The notes below the pieces were generated by a model that saw only the letters and a list, made by a program, of their open reading frames with translations, had not been told where the DNA came from and ran no database searches. DNA of 64,000 nucleotides from Marinospirillum minutulum DSM 6287 (lineage in GTDB: Bacteria > Pseudomonadota > Gammaproteobacteria > Pseudomonadales > Halomonadaceae): contig NZ_AULO01000012.1 of the NCBI RefSeq assembly GCF_000422325.1, forward strand, positions 62,001-126,000. The letters are read 5' to 3'. Made by a program: the position numbers and the translations under genes. Of the stretch, positions 54,796 to 62,624 are shown one piece after another. The stretch's first letter is position 1, and every line of letters begins with the position of its first letter.

Positions 54796-56113
54796 AGCAT
54801 TGATAGGTTTATTTTGCGTACTAGTTCTAGCGTTCCTACGTGTGCCTATAGCTTTTGCGATGGGATTTATCGGAGTGTTAGGTATTGCACATGAGCGTGG
54901 TGGTATGTTTGAGCTTTCTTCATATATTCCCGCTGTATCTATGGCAGCGCGCCAGATTTCAGATACTGCACAGGACTATGGTCTTTCCGTTATTCCTTTA
55001 TTTGTATTGATGGGTTTGCTTATTAACAAAGGTGGTTTAAGTCGTGAGCTTTATGCTGTGGGAAATACCTTCCTTGGTCATATGCGTGGTGGTTTAGCTA
55101 TGGCAACAGTTGTTGCTTGTGGTGGATTTTCGGCAATTAGTGGCTCATCACTAGCTACAGCTGCAACTATGTCAAAAGTAGCGATTCCAGAAATGCGACG
55201 CTATGGATATTCAGATCAACTTTCAACAGCTTCAGTTGCTGCTGGAGGTACTTTAGGAATTTTAATTCCACCTTCTGTTATTTTAGTTATTTATGGATTA
55301 CTTACTGAAACTTCTATAGCCAAGTTATTTATTGCTGGTATTGTTCCAGGTTTGATAGGGATTATATTTTACTTGTTAGCAGTACGTTGGACAGTGTTTT
55401 TTAAACCTGAATCAGGTCCTAGAGGTAAAACACATAGCTGGCGTGAGCGCGGTAAAGCTTTGGTATCAGTTTGGGCTGTGGTATTACTCTTTGTCATTAT
55501 TATTGGTGGACTGTATGGAATTTTCGACTTTGAACCACTTAATTTAACCTTTTCACCCACTGAAGTTGCTGGAATAGGTGCCATGGGTGCTTTATTAATT
55601 GCGCTTTCCAGAAGACGTTTAAGTTGGGTCGATACTTTAGAAGTGCTGCGAGATACTTCTTTAACTTCTGCTGGTTTATTTCTTGTTTTAATTGGAGCAG
55701 CGTTATTTTCTAATTTTATGAATTTGGCAAACCTACCAGAGATTTTAGTAAGTTTTGTTAATAGCCTTGGATGGCCATCCTTGGCTATTATTCTAGTTAT
55801 TGCTTTGATTTATATCGCTTTGGGATGTGTGTTTGAAAGCTTGTCACTATTATTATTGACGGTACCTATTTTCTTTCCAGTAATTACCCAGTTAGGTTAC
55901 GACCCAATTTGGTTTGGTATCTTTGTGGTAGTAGTTACAGAGATAGGCATGATTACACCACCAATTGGTATGAATGTATTTATTTTACAGTCAGTGGTTG
56001 GTGATATTTCAACGGGGACAATATTTAAAGGAGTAACTCCATTTTGGGTTGCGGATATTTTACGCCTTGCATTGATTATTTTTGTTCCTGGCATTGTTCT
56101 AGTGTTGCTATAA
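54788..56113 (+). CDS. dctM: TRAP transporter large permease DctM
   Basis: The transport-conducting subunit, 441 aa from ATG 54788, with GGAGG just upstream (a TTG at 54761 opens the frame). About twelve helices are visible. The DctM signatures GGFSAISGSSLATAATM and GGTLGILIPPSVILVIYG are intact, as is MITPPIGMNVFI near the C-terminus. It overlaps dctQ by 8 bp and precedes dmpE by 18 bp. Confidence 0.92.
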   Translation: MFEALIGLFCVLVLAFLRVPIAFAMGFIGVLGIAHERGGMFELSSYIPAVSMAARQISDTAQDYGLSVIPLFVLMGLLINKGGLSRELYAVGNTFLGHMRGGLAMATVVACGGFSAISGSSLATAATMSKVAIPEMRRYGYSDQLSTASVAAGGTLGILIPPSVILVIYGLLTETSIAKLFIAGIVPGLIGIIFYLLAVRWTVFFKPESGPRGKTHSWRERGKALVSVWAVVLLFVIIIGGLYGIFDFEPLNLTFSPTEVAGIGAMGALLIALSRRRLSWVDTLEVLRDTSLTSAGLFLVLIGAALFSNFMNLANLPEILVSFVNSLGWPSLAIILVIALIYIALGCVFESLSLLLLTVPIFFPVITQLGYDPIWFGIFVVVVTEIGMITPPIGMNVFILQSVVGDISTGTIFKGVTPFWVADILRLALIIFVPGIVLVLL

Positions 56114-56131
56114 ACCTTAAGTGAGAAATTA

Positions 56132-56917
56132 ATGAATAATGAACTTATTCAAAGCTGTGGTGATGAGCTGTACCAAGCCATGGTTAATCGTCAAGCGATT
56201 CGCCCCTTAACCGAACGCTTCCCTAACATTAGCGTTGAAGATGCCTATCAAATTTCACTGCGCATGTTAGAGCTACGCCTTGCTGCAGGTGAAAGCATCA
56301 TTGGTAAAAAAATTGGTGTTACCTCTAAAGCTGTGCAAGACATGTTGAATGTTCACCAGCCTGATTTTGGTTATTTAACCGACAAAATGGCCTTTAGCCA
56401 AGGCGAAGAAATGCCCATCAGCCAACTGCTGATGCAGCCAAGAGCTGAAGGTGAAATTGCCTTTATCCTTAAAAAAGACTTAATGGGCCCGGGTGTGACT
56501 AATGCCGATGTATTGGCTGCCACTGACTGCGTTATGCCCTGCTTTGAAGTGGTGGACTCACGCATTGAAAACTGGGAAATCAAAATTCAAGATACCGTCG
56601 CTGACAACGCTTCTTGTGGTTTGTTTATCCTAGGTGACCAAGCCATTAGCCCAACAAAAGTTGATTTAGCTACTTGTGGCATGGTGGTAGAGAAAAATGG
56701 TTCGGTGATTAGCACCGGAGCAGGCGCAGCTGCCTTAGGTAGCCCTGTTAACTGCGTTGCTTGGTTGGCTAATACCCTCGGTCATTTTGGTATTCCACTT
56801 AAAGCAGGCGAAGTGATTCTTTCTGGCTCATTGGTACCGCTAGTGCCAGTAAAAGCGGGTGATCATATGAGCCTCAGTATTGGCGGTATCGGTAACGCTT
56901 CTGTGCGTTTTGTTTAA
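56132..56917 (+). CDS. dmpE: 2-oxopent-4-enoate hydratase (DmpE/XylJ/MhpD family)
   Basis: The hydratase adds water to 2-hydroxypenta-2,4-dienoate, giving 4-hydroxy-2-oxovalerate. The 261-aa product has the family segments [30 protein letters not shown] and [12 protein letters not shown]. The metal-ligand Glu residues in AEGEIAF and EVVDSR are present. Base composition shifts here towards higher GC than in the upstream genes. It heads a compact dmpE-F-G-H block. Confidence 0.93.
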   Translation: MNNELIQSCGDELYQAMVNRQAIRPLTERFPNISVEDAYQISLRMLELRLAAGESIIGKKIGVTSKAVQDMLNVHQPDFGYLTDKMAFSQGEEMPISQLLMQPRAEGEIAFILKKDLMGPGVTNADVLAATDCVMPCFEVVDSRIENWEIKIQDTVADNASCGLFILGDQAISPTKVDLATCGMVVEKNGSVISTGAGAAALGSPVNCVAWLANTLGHFGIPLKAGEVILSGSLVPLVPVKAGDHMSLSIGGIGNASVRFV

Positions 56918-56952
56918 ACCACATCCAATCAAGCAGAAAAAGCGAAATAGAT

Positions 56953-57864
56953 ATGAGCAAAAAACTTAAAGCAGTGATTATTGGACCTGGTAATATCGGC
57001 ACCGATCTACTGATGAAAATGCAGCGCTCCGAGTGGATAGAACCCGTTTGGATGGTGGGTATTGACCCGACCTCTGAAGGTCTAAAGCGTGCTGAGGCCA
57101 TGGGCATAAAAACCTGCTCTACAGGTGTGGATGGAATTTTAGAACACATTATTACAGATGACATTCGTATTGCCTTTGATGCCACCTCAGCCTATGTGCA
57201 CGCTGAAAACAGCCGTAAATTAAATGAGCTAGGAGTGATTATGATTGACCTGACTCCTGCTGCCATCGGCCCTTTTTGTGTGCCACCGGTGAACTTGGTT
57301 GAGCAGACCAAAAACCTAGCCATGAACGTGAATATGGTCACCTGTGGTGGGCAAGCCACCATTCCTATGGTCGCGGCTATTTCACGTGTGCAACCAGTTG
57401 AATACGGTGAAATTGTTGCCACCGTTTCTTCACGCTCAGTAGGGCCTGGTACACGCGTTAATATTGATGAGTTCACCCGTACCACTGCCAGCGGTGTAGA
57501 GCAGGTGGGTGGTGCTAAAAAGGGTAAGGCAATCATTGTTATTAACCCTGCCGAGCCACCTTTAATGATGCGTGATACCGTGCATTGCCTAACTGAAACC
57601 ACGCCAGATCAAGCAAAAATTACTGAATTAATCCACGCCATGGTTAAAGAAGTACAACGCTATGTACCGGGTTACCAATTAGTGAATGGCCCCATCTTTG
57701 ATGGTAATCGTGTGTCTTGTTTTATGCAGGTCGAAGGCCTAGGTGATTTCTTACCTAAGTACGCCGGCAACCTTGACATCATGACCGCTGCGGCACTTCG
57801 CACCGCTGAAATGTTTGCTGAAGAAGCGGCTAATAAAACCATCACTTTGCCAGCACGCGGCTAG
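56953..57864 (+). CDS. dmpF: Acetaldehyde dehydrogenase (acylating) (DmpF/MhpF/XylQ)
   Basis: The enzyme oxidises acetaldehyde with CoA and NAD to acetyl-CoA. It forms a channelling complex with the aldolase DmpG. The 303-aa product has a Rossmann fold ([14 protein letters not shown]), the catalytic cysteine in [11 protein letters not shown] and the [14 protein letters not shown] segment. It lies 13 bp before dmpG, consistent with complex formation. The sequence appears complete. Confidence 0.95.
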   Translation: MSKKLKAVIIGPGNIGTDLLMKMQRSEWIEPVWMVGIDPTSEGLKRAEAMGIKTCSTGVDGILEHIITDDIRIAFDATSAYVHAENSRKLNELGVIMIDLTPAAIGPFCVPPVNLVEQTKNLAMNVNMVTCGGQATIPMVAAISRVQPVEYGEIVATVSSRSVGPGTRVNIDEFTRTTASGVEQVGGAKKGKAIIVINPAEPPLMMRDTVHCLTETTPDQAKITELIHAMVKEVQRYVPGYQLVNGPIFDGNRVSCFMQVEGLGDFLPKYAGNLDIMTAAALRTAEMFAEEAANKTITLPARG

Positions 57865-57876
57865 GGGAGATATAAG

Positions 57877-58905
57877 ATGAATCTGCAAGGTAAAAAAGTC
57901 ACATTGCACGACATGAGCCTGCGCGATGGTATGCACGCTAAACAGCACCAAATCTCCATTGAAGAAATGGTCAGCATTGCTAAAGGCTTAGATGAAGCCG
58001 GTATGCCGATGATTGAAGTCACCCACGGTGATGGATTAGGCGGCGCTTCGGTTAACTACGGTTTTCCTGCCCACAGCGATGAAGAGTATTTAAAAGCCGT
58101 TGTACCACAAATGAAACAGGCCAAAATTTCAGCTTTACTACTACCGGGTATCGGAACAGTAGAAAACTTAAAAATGGCCAGTGATTGTGGTGTCACCAGT
58201 ATTCGTGTGGCCACCCACTGTACCGAAGCCGACGTTAGCCAGCAGCACATAGGTCTAGCCGCCAAAATGGGCATGGACACGGTGGGCTTTTTAATGATGG
58301 CGCACATGGTTAAACCAGAAAAAATCCTGGAACAAGCTAAGTTAATGGTGGAATACGGTGCTAACTGTATTTATGCCACTGACTCAGCGGGTTATATGCT
58401 GCCTGATGATGTGACTGAGCGTATTGGCTTACTACGTAAAGAATTACCCAAAAACATCGAAGTGGGTTTTCACGGTCACCATAACCTAGGTATGGGCATT
58501 GCTAACTCACTGGCTGCCATTGAAGCGGGCGCTAATCGCATTGATGGATCAGTGGCAGGTTTAGGTGCGGGTGCGGGTAATACACCGCTCGAAGTTTTTT
58601 GTGCAGTGCTTGACCGCATGGGTGTAGAAACCGGTGTTGATTTGTTCAAAGTTATGGATGTGGCCGAAGATTTAGTCGTGCCCATGATGGATCACCCGGT
58701 TCGGGTTGACCGCAACGCACTCACCTTAGGCTATGCCGGTGTGTACTCCTCTTTTCTGCTTTTTGCTAAACGTGCAGAAGAAAAATACGGCATCTCCGCT
58801 CGTGATTTACTCGTTGAACTGGGTCGTCGCGGTACCGTGGGTGGACAAGAAGACATGATTGAAGACCTGGCACTGACCATGGCAAAAGAACAAGGGTTAA
58901 TCTAA
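57877..58905 (+). CDS. dmpG: 4-hydroxy-2-oxovalerate aldolase (DmpG/MhpE/XylK)
   Basis: The aldolase splits 4-hydroxy-2-oxovalerate into pyruvate and acetaldehyde. The 342-aa TIM-barrel protein has the metal and active-site motif [16 protein letters not shown], then [17 protein letters not shown] with the metal-binding histidines. The C-terminal communication domain that docks DmpF begins near 270. Its stop overlaps the dmpH ATG by one base (TAATG). Confidence 0.95.
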   Translation: MNLQGKKVTLHDMSLRDGMHAKQHQISIEEMVSIAKGLDEAGMPMIEVTHGDGLGGASVNYGFPAHSDEEYLKAVVPQMKQAKISALLLPGIGTVENLKMASDCGVTSIRVATHCTEADVSQQHIGLAAKMGMDTVGFLMMAHMVKPEKILEQAKLMVEYGANCIYATDSAGYMLPDDVTERIGLLRKELPKNIEVGFHGHHNLGMGIANSLAAIEAGANRIDGSVAGLGAGAGNTPLEVFCAVLDRMGVETGVDLFKVMDVAEDLVVPMMDHPVRVDRNALTLGYAGVYSSFLLFAKRAEEKYGISARDLLVELGRRGTVGGQEDMIEDLALTMAKEQGLI

Positions 58906-59705
58906 TGGAAAATACAAACAAACTCACTAAAGCACAAATTGATGAGTTAGCGACCTACTGTGAAGATGCAGAGCTTAAGCAACAAGAAATTATTAAGGTC
59001 ACCGATAAATACCCGGAAATGACCTACCGTGATGCCTTTGATGTGCAGTGGGAAGTACGCCGCCGTAAAGTGGCACGTGGTCATAAAATTGTTGGTATGA
59101 AAATGGGTTTAACCTCTTGGGCAAAAATGGCCCAAATGGGTGTAGAGCAACCTTGCTATGGTTACCTAGCCGATTACTTCAGCGTTCCAGAAGGCGGTGA
59201 AATCAAGATGGATGAATTGATTCACCCCAAAATTGAAGCAGAAATTGCTTTTGTTACCAAAGCACCACTTAAAGGCCCAGGTATCCATATTGGTGATGTG
59301 TTAAGAGCCACTGACTTTATTATTCCAGCGGTAGAAGTGATCGACTCACGTTACAAAGATTTTAAGTTCGACTTAAAAAGTGTGATTGCCGACAACTCCA
59401 GCTCTAGCCGCTTTATTACCGGTGGCCGCATGGCACGCTTAGAAGATGTTGATGTTAAAAACCTAGGTGTTGTTATGGAAATTAACGGTGAAATTGTAGC
59501 TACAGGTGCCGGTGCCGCAGTCTTAGGCCACCCAGCTGCTTCTGTTGCCATGCTGGCCAATATGATGGGCGAACGGGGTGAAGAGATTCCAGCAGGCACA
59601 TTCATTATGACCGGCGGTATTACAGCGGCAGTAACGGTCAACCGAGGTGACTCAATCAATATTCGTTACCAAGACCTAGGCAGTATTACTGCAAAGTTTG
59701 TTTAG
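58905..59705 (+). CDS. dmpH: 2-oxo-3-hexenedioate decarboxylase (DmpH/XylI family)
   Basis: DmpH decarboxylates 4-oxalocrotonate (keto form) to 2-oxopent-4-enoate and pairs with the hydratase DmpE. The 266-aa product is a DmpE homolog, sharing GMKMGLTSWAKMAQM, PKIEAEIAFVTKAPL and PAVEVIDSRYKDF. It is translationally coupled to dmpG. Its usual substrate comes from DmpC and DmpI, but no DmpC-type dehydrogenase is in the window and dmpI is truncated, so its present role is unclear. Confidence 0.92.
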   Translation: MENTNKLTKAQIDELATYCEDAELKQQEIIKVTDKYPEMTYRDAFDVQWEVRRRKVARGHKIVGMKMGLTSWAKMAQMGVEQPCYGYLADYFSVPEGGEIKMDELIHPKIEAEIAFVTKAPLKGPGIHIGDVLRATDFIIPAVEVIDSRYKDFKFDLKSVIADNSSSSRFITGGRMARLEDVDVKNLGVVMEINGEIVATGAGAAVLGHPAASVAMLANMMGERGEEIPAGTFIMTGGITAAVTVNRGDSINIRYQDLGSITAKFV

Positions 59706-59810
59706 TAATTTTAGTTGTTTAGTGAGTAAGCATTAACTAAAAAAAAGGCTATGAGCCTATTGGCTTGTAACCCTGTTTAAAAATACTGAAAGATTTATTT
59801 TGGAGCTAAC

Positions 59811-59867
59811 ATGCCTATTGCACAGCTGTATATTTTAGAGGGGCGTAGTGGTGAAGTTAAAGAAGCA
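59811..59867 (+). pseudogene. dmpI: Truncated 4-oxalocrotonate tautomerase (DmpI/XylH)
   Basis: An intact start with GGAG upstream encodes MPIAQLYILEGRSGEVKEA, which matches the N-terminus of 4-oxalocrotonate tautomerase including the catalytic Pro1 after Met removal. The similarity ends after about 19 codons, and the frame stops at 59886-59888. The normal enzyme has about 62 residues, so Arg39 and the C-terminal strand are missing. The breakpoint at about 59868 joins it to unrelated sequence. Confidence 0.9.
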
Positions 59868-59985
59868 CATATTCCAGCAACCGGCTAGTAAAGTTAACGA
59901 ACTGACCCCACTGCAGTGGAAAGAACGATTTGCCGACAACCCCTTGTGCTCGTTGATTGATCGCCACGACCGCCAGCGACAATAA
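59851..59985 (+). CDS. Small ORF of unknown function after the dmpI breakpoint
   Basis: A 44-codon frame starting with GTG 59851 crosses the dmpI breakpoint in another frame. It reads PASKVNELTPLQWKERFADNP, then LCSLIDRHDRQRQ. The part after about 59870 looks like real protein with a conserved style but I do not recognise the family. It may be the end of a gene whose start was lost when dmpI was cut. Coding status is uncertain. Confidence 0.35.
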   Translation: MKLKKHIFQQPASKVNELTPLQWKERFADNPLCSLIDRHDRQRQ

Positions 59986-60006
59986 AGCCTGTAGAGAATA
60001 AACACC

Positions 60007-60211
60007 ATGAATTTTGAATTTTTTACACTGGATCAGTTACTTGAACTGTACCATCAAATCTGCCGCCGTATTGACGAATTACGTGAAAAAGAAACCCTTC
60101 AGGCTTTAGTTAGGCTGCATCTAAGCATGAAAGGTAACCTTTGAAGCCCGAGATGGGTTTAAGGTAGTTTAGTAACCAAAATCAATCGAAAAAGCGTGAT
60201 AGTGGGCGGTT
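60007..60211 (+). pseudogene. 5' part of a small gene interrupted by IS30 (frameshifted)
   Basis: ATG 60007 opens FTLDQLLELYHQICRRIDEL, then REKETLQALVRLHLSMK. A one-base shift at about 60130 ends the frame at 60142-60144. In the next frame it reads KVTFEARDGF, and after another shift LVTKINRKSVIVGG, running up to the IS30 end. The segments resemble a family of small proteins with an N-terminal helix and a C-terminal SFEARDG...KINRKTV beta part, seen near mobile elements. The gene continues beyond the IS at 61299-61382. Function unknown. Confidence 0.55.
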
Positions 60212-61294
60212 GCAGACTCTGAGTGCAACATTAGTGTGTTGAAGCAGGGTTTTCTGTTTGTTCTTTAAAAACTTTGCTAATCACTTCAATTGGGCAGTCG
60301 TAATTAAAGCGTTGTCTGGGTCTTATATTAAGCTGGTAAGCGATCGCATCCAACTCTTCCTGTGTAACGCCTGATAAGTCCGTGCCTTTAGGCAAGTACT
60401 GACGTATTAAGCCATTGATATTTTCATTACTACCACGCTGCCAAGGGCTGTGTGGGTCACAGAAGTAGATTGCTACGCCCGCTCTCTGTGTAATCTCAGC
60501 GTGCTTTACCATCTCACGGCCTTGATCGTAGGTCATACTTTTACGCAGCTCTAGCGGCATTCGGTTAAGTGCTGCACTGAAGCCTTCAACGGCTGAAGTC
60601 GCTGTTGCATCACGCATTCGGGCTAAAATAAGATAGTCACTGGTACGCTCAACTAAGGTACCAACAGCCGAAGCATTCATCTTTCCTTTTATAAGGTCGC
60701 CTTCCCAGTGACCAGGCATCACGCGGTTTTCAATTTCAGGTGGACGCATATGAATGCTGACCATCTCAGGGATTTGTCCACGTCGATCAACCCCGCCAGC
60801 GCGTGGCTTACGGGTTGACTTACCTTGGCGCAGACAGATGATTAGTTCTTTTTTTAACTCACCCACTGGCAGCGCATAGATAGCGTTGTAAATGGTTTCA
60901 CGACACATGTAGGTGTCTTCGTATCCTGGTAATTTCATAGTACGAAGCCTACCTGCAATTTACTGCGGTGAGAACTTCTGGCGCAGTAAATAAATAACGA
61001 AATCAAACAACTCAGAACCTAATATAAGCTTATTTTTAGGTCGGCAAGGGATACGGCGCTGGGTTTTTATTAATTGTGCATTACGAGCTTGGTAGCCAGA
61101 AAACAGGCTTGTATTGCGCTTAACTTCACGAGAGATCGTAGAAGGATTACGCTCAAGTGTTCGTGCAATGGCTCTTAAACTAAGCTTTTGAGCTAACCCC
61201 ACTTGAATGGTGGCACGCTCTTCGATGGAAAGTTCTGTATAATTCATGGCAATACCTTAACGTATTAAAGTTAGGTGTTGCACTCAGAGTTAGC
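60212..61294 (-). mobile_element. IS30-family insertion sequence
   Basis: The element carries an IS30-type transposase on the minus strand. Its ends contain a perfect 15-bp inverted repeat (ACTCTGAGTGCAACA at 60216-60230 and its complement at 61276-61290). The exact outer edges and target duplication could not be set, so the borders given are approximate. It splits a small gene whose halves are at 60007-60211 and 61299-61382. Confidence 0.88.
60231..61247 (-). pseudogene. IS30-family transposase interrupted by an in-frame TAA
   Basis: Translation from ATG 61247 gives the N-terminal helix-turn-helix (SIEERATIQVGLAQKLSL, LERNPSTISREVKRN). A TAA at 60960-60962 ends it at codon 96, after KFSPQ. 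The same frame continues IAGRLRTMKLPG and carries the full DDE catalytic domain: PGHWEGDLIKG, MTYDQGREM and SNENINGLIRQYLPKG. The TAA probably replaces a CAA (Gln). Without readthrough, only a catalytic-domain fragment from ATG 60938 could be made, lacking the DNA-binding part. Confidence 0.92.
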
Positions 61295-61298
61295 GCCT

Positions 61299-61382
61299 AA
61301 GGTGTTAGGCGAAGATGACAATGGGCGTAAACAACACAAAGTCTCCACAGAGCTTCTGACGCCGATTAAAAAGGTTAAATAG
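61299..61382 (+). pseudogene. 3' part of the small gene split by IS30
   Basis: The open frame reads KVLGEDDNGRKQHKVSTELL, then TPIKKVK and TAG. It has no start of its own. It fits as the C-terminal end of the gene interrupted at 60211, whose family ends with a similar STELL-P motif. The intergenic stretch 61383-61552 after it holds only the next gene's promoter. Confidence 0.5.
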
Positions 61383-61552
61383 CTTATTTAGGTATGAGTC
61401 AAGAACGCCCTAAAATGAACGCTTACGTTTATCTTCCTATAATCCTTTTATGCTTGTTGTTCACCTGGTGCACAATTATTGATTGTTGGTTGCGCGATTT
61501 TTAGTGATGGCTTTAAATTGCCAGTCCTAAAACAATATAAAAAGGTATAACC

Positions 61553-62560
61553 ATGGGAATTAAAAGTCTGATATTCGGTCTTGCATTCGCACTCATTTCC
61601 TCATCGGCTTTAGCAAATGAAAGGCCAATTACTCTTCGTTTTTCTAATATAGCTGGACCTACAGCTTTTATGACAACCGATTTATTTGCTAACTATTTTA
61701 AAGAAATTGAAGAGCGTACTAACGGAAAGCTGAAAATCAAAATGTATTCCGGTGGTACTTTAGTTAATGCTAAAGATACTTTTAGTGCGGTTCAAAATGG
61801 TTTAGTTGATATGGCTTGGGGCGTTACCAGTTATACACCTGGTCGCTTTCCTGAAACTGAGGTAGTTGAAGTTCCTTTCTATGCAAATAATATCTACGAA
61901 GCTTCCAGTGGTCTTTGGAGTTTGTATGAAAAAAACCTGCTAAAAGGGTTTGATGATGTTTATGTGTTTGCCATAGTGTCATCCGGTATTCTCAGAGCTC
62001 ATTCCACAAAACCGCTGAAATCTTTTGCAGATTTATCCGGAAATCGTTACCGTGCTGCTGGCCCGTTAGTTGCAAAAGCTTTAAAAATTCTGGATGCTGA
62101 TCCGGTAGCTTTACCTGTGCCAAGTATTGCAGAAAACCTTTCTAAAAATGTGTTAACCGGAAGTATTAATGACTGGAATGCCGTATTTACTTGGGGTTTG
62201 GCAGACTATGTAAAATGGCATCTGGATGCTTCTTTTGGTTCTAGTCCTGTATTTATTACAATTAATAAACGTAAGTATGAGGCACTACCAGAAGATGTTC
62301 GTCAGGTTTTAAATGAAATGGGTGGACGTAACTTTATTCGCTACTGGTCTGACAGCCTGGGTGGAGAAAATATTCGTCTGCGTGAAAAGGTTGCATCCTC
62401 TGCGCAGGACGTTATTACCGTTCCTTCTGAAGAAGAGGTTATGTTATTGCGTACACGTCTGGATCCTGTTATTGATGAATGGGCTGAAACAGTGCCTAAG
62501 GGTCAGCTGATTTGGTCAACTTATCTTGAAGCAATAGAAGCAGTACGTAAGCAGAAGTAA
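61553..62560 (+). CDS. TRAP transporter solute-binding protein DctP (second system)
   Basis: The 335-aa periplasmic receptor has a signal peptide (FGLAFALISSSALANE, cleavage after ALA). The DctP fold is shown by FSAVQNGLVDMAWGVTSYTPGRFPE and a carboxylate-binding Arg in DLSGNRYRAAG. It differs strongly from the DctP at 53179, so it likely has another substrate. The codon choice (more CTG and CAG) differs from the first TRAP set. It is followed by a hairpin and a fused permease gene. Confidence 0.9.
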   Translation: MGIKSLIFGLAFALISSSALANERPITLRFSNIAGPTAFMTTDLFANYFKEIEERTNGKLKIKMYSGGTLVNAKDTFSAVQNGLVDMAWGVTSYTPGRFPETEVVEVPFYANNIYEASSGLWSLYEKNLLKGFDDVYVFAIVSSGILRAHSTKPLKSFADLSGNRYRAAGPLVAKALKILDADPVALPVPSIAENLSKNVLTGSINDWNAVFTWGLADYVKWHLDASFGSSPVFITINKRKYEALPEDVRQVLNEMGGRNFIRYWSDSLGGENIRLREKVASSAQDVITVPSEEEVMLLRTRLDPVIDEWAETVPKGQLIWSTYLEAIEAVRKQK

Positions 62561-62564
62561 CTCA

Positions 62565-62601
62565 TTTAAGCATGCTGTACCAAGGGTATGGCATGCTTAA
62601 A
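62565..62601 (+). other. Intercistronic hairpin between the second dctP and dctQM
   Basis: TTTAAGCATGC (62565-62575) pairs perfectly with GCATGCTTAAA (62591-62601), followed by TATTTTATAT. It is placed as in the first TRAP operon and may attenuate permease expression. Confidence 0.75.
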
Positions 62602-62624
62602 TATTTTATATAATTGGAGCGGTT

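Noticed and set aside
9424-60962. Genome-wide stop-codon recoding explaining the three in-frame nonsense codons
   Set aside because: Three different stop codons are involved and all three end normal genes in this window. Independent mutations or read errors are simpler.
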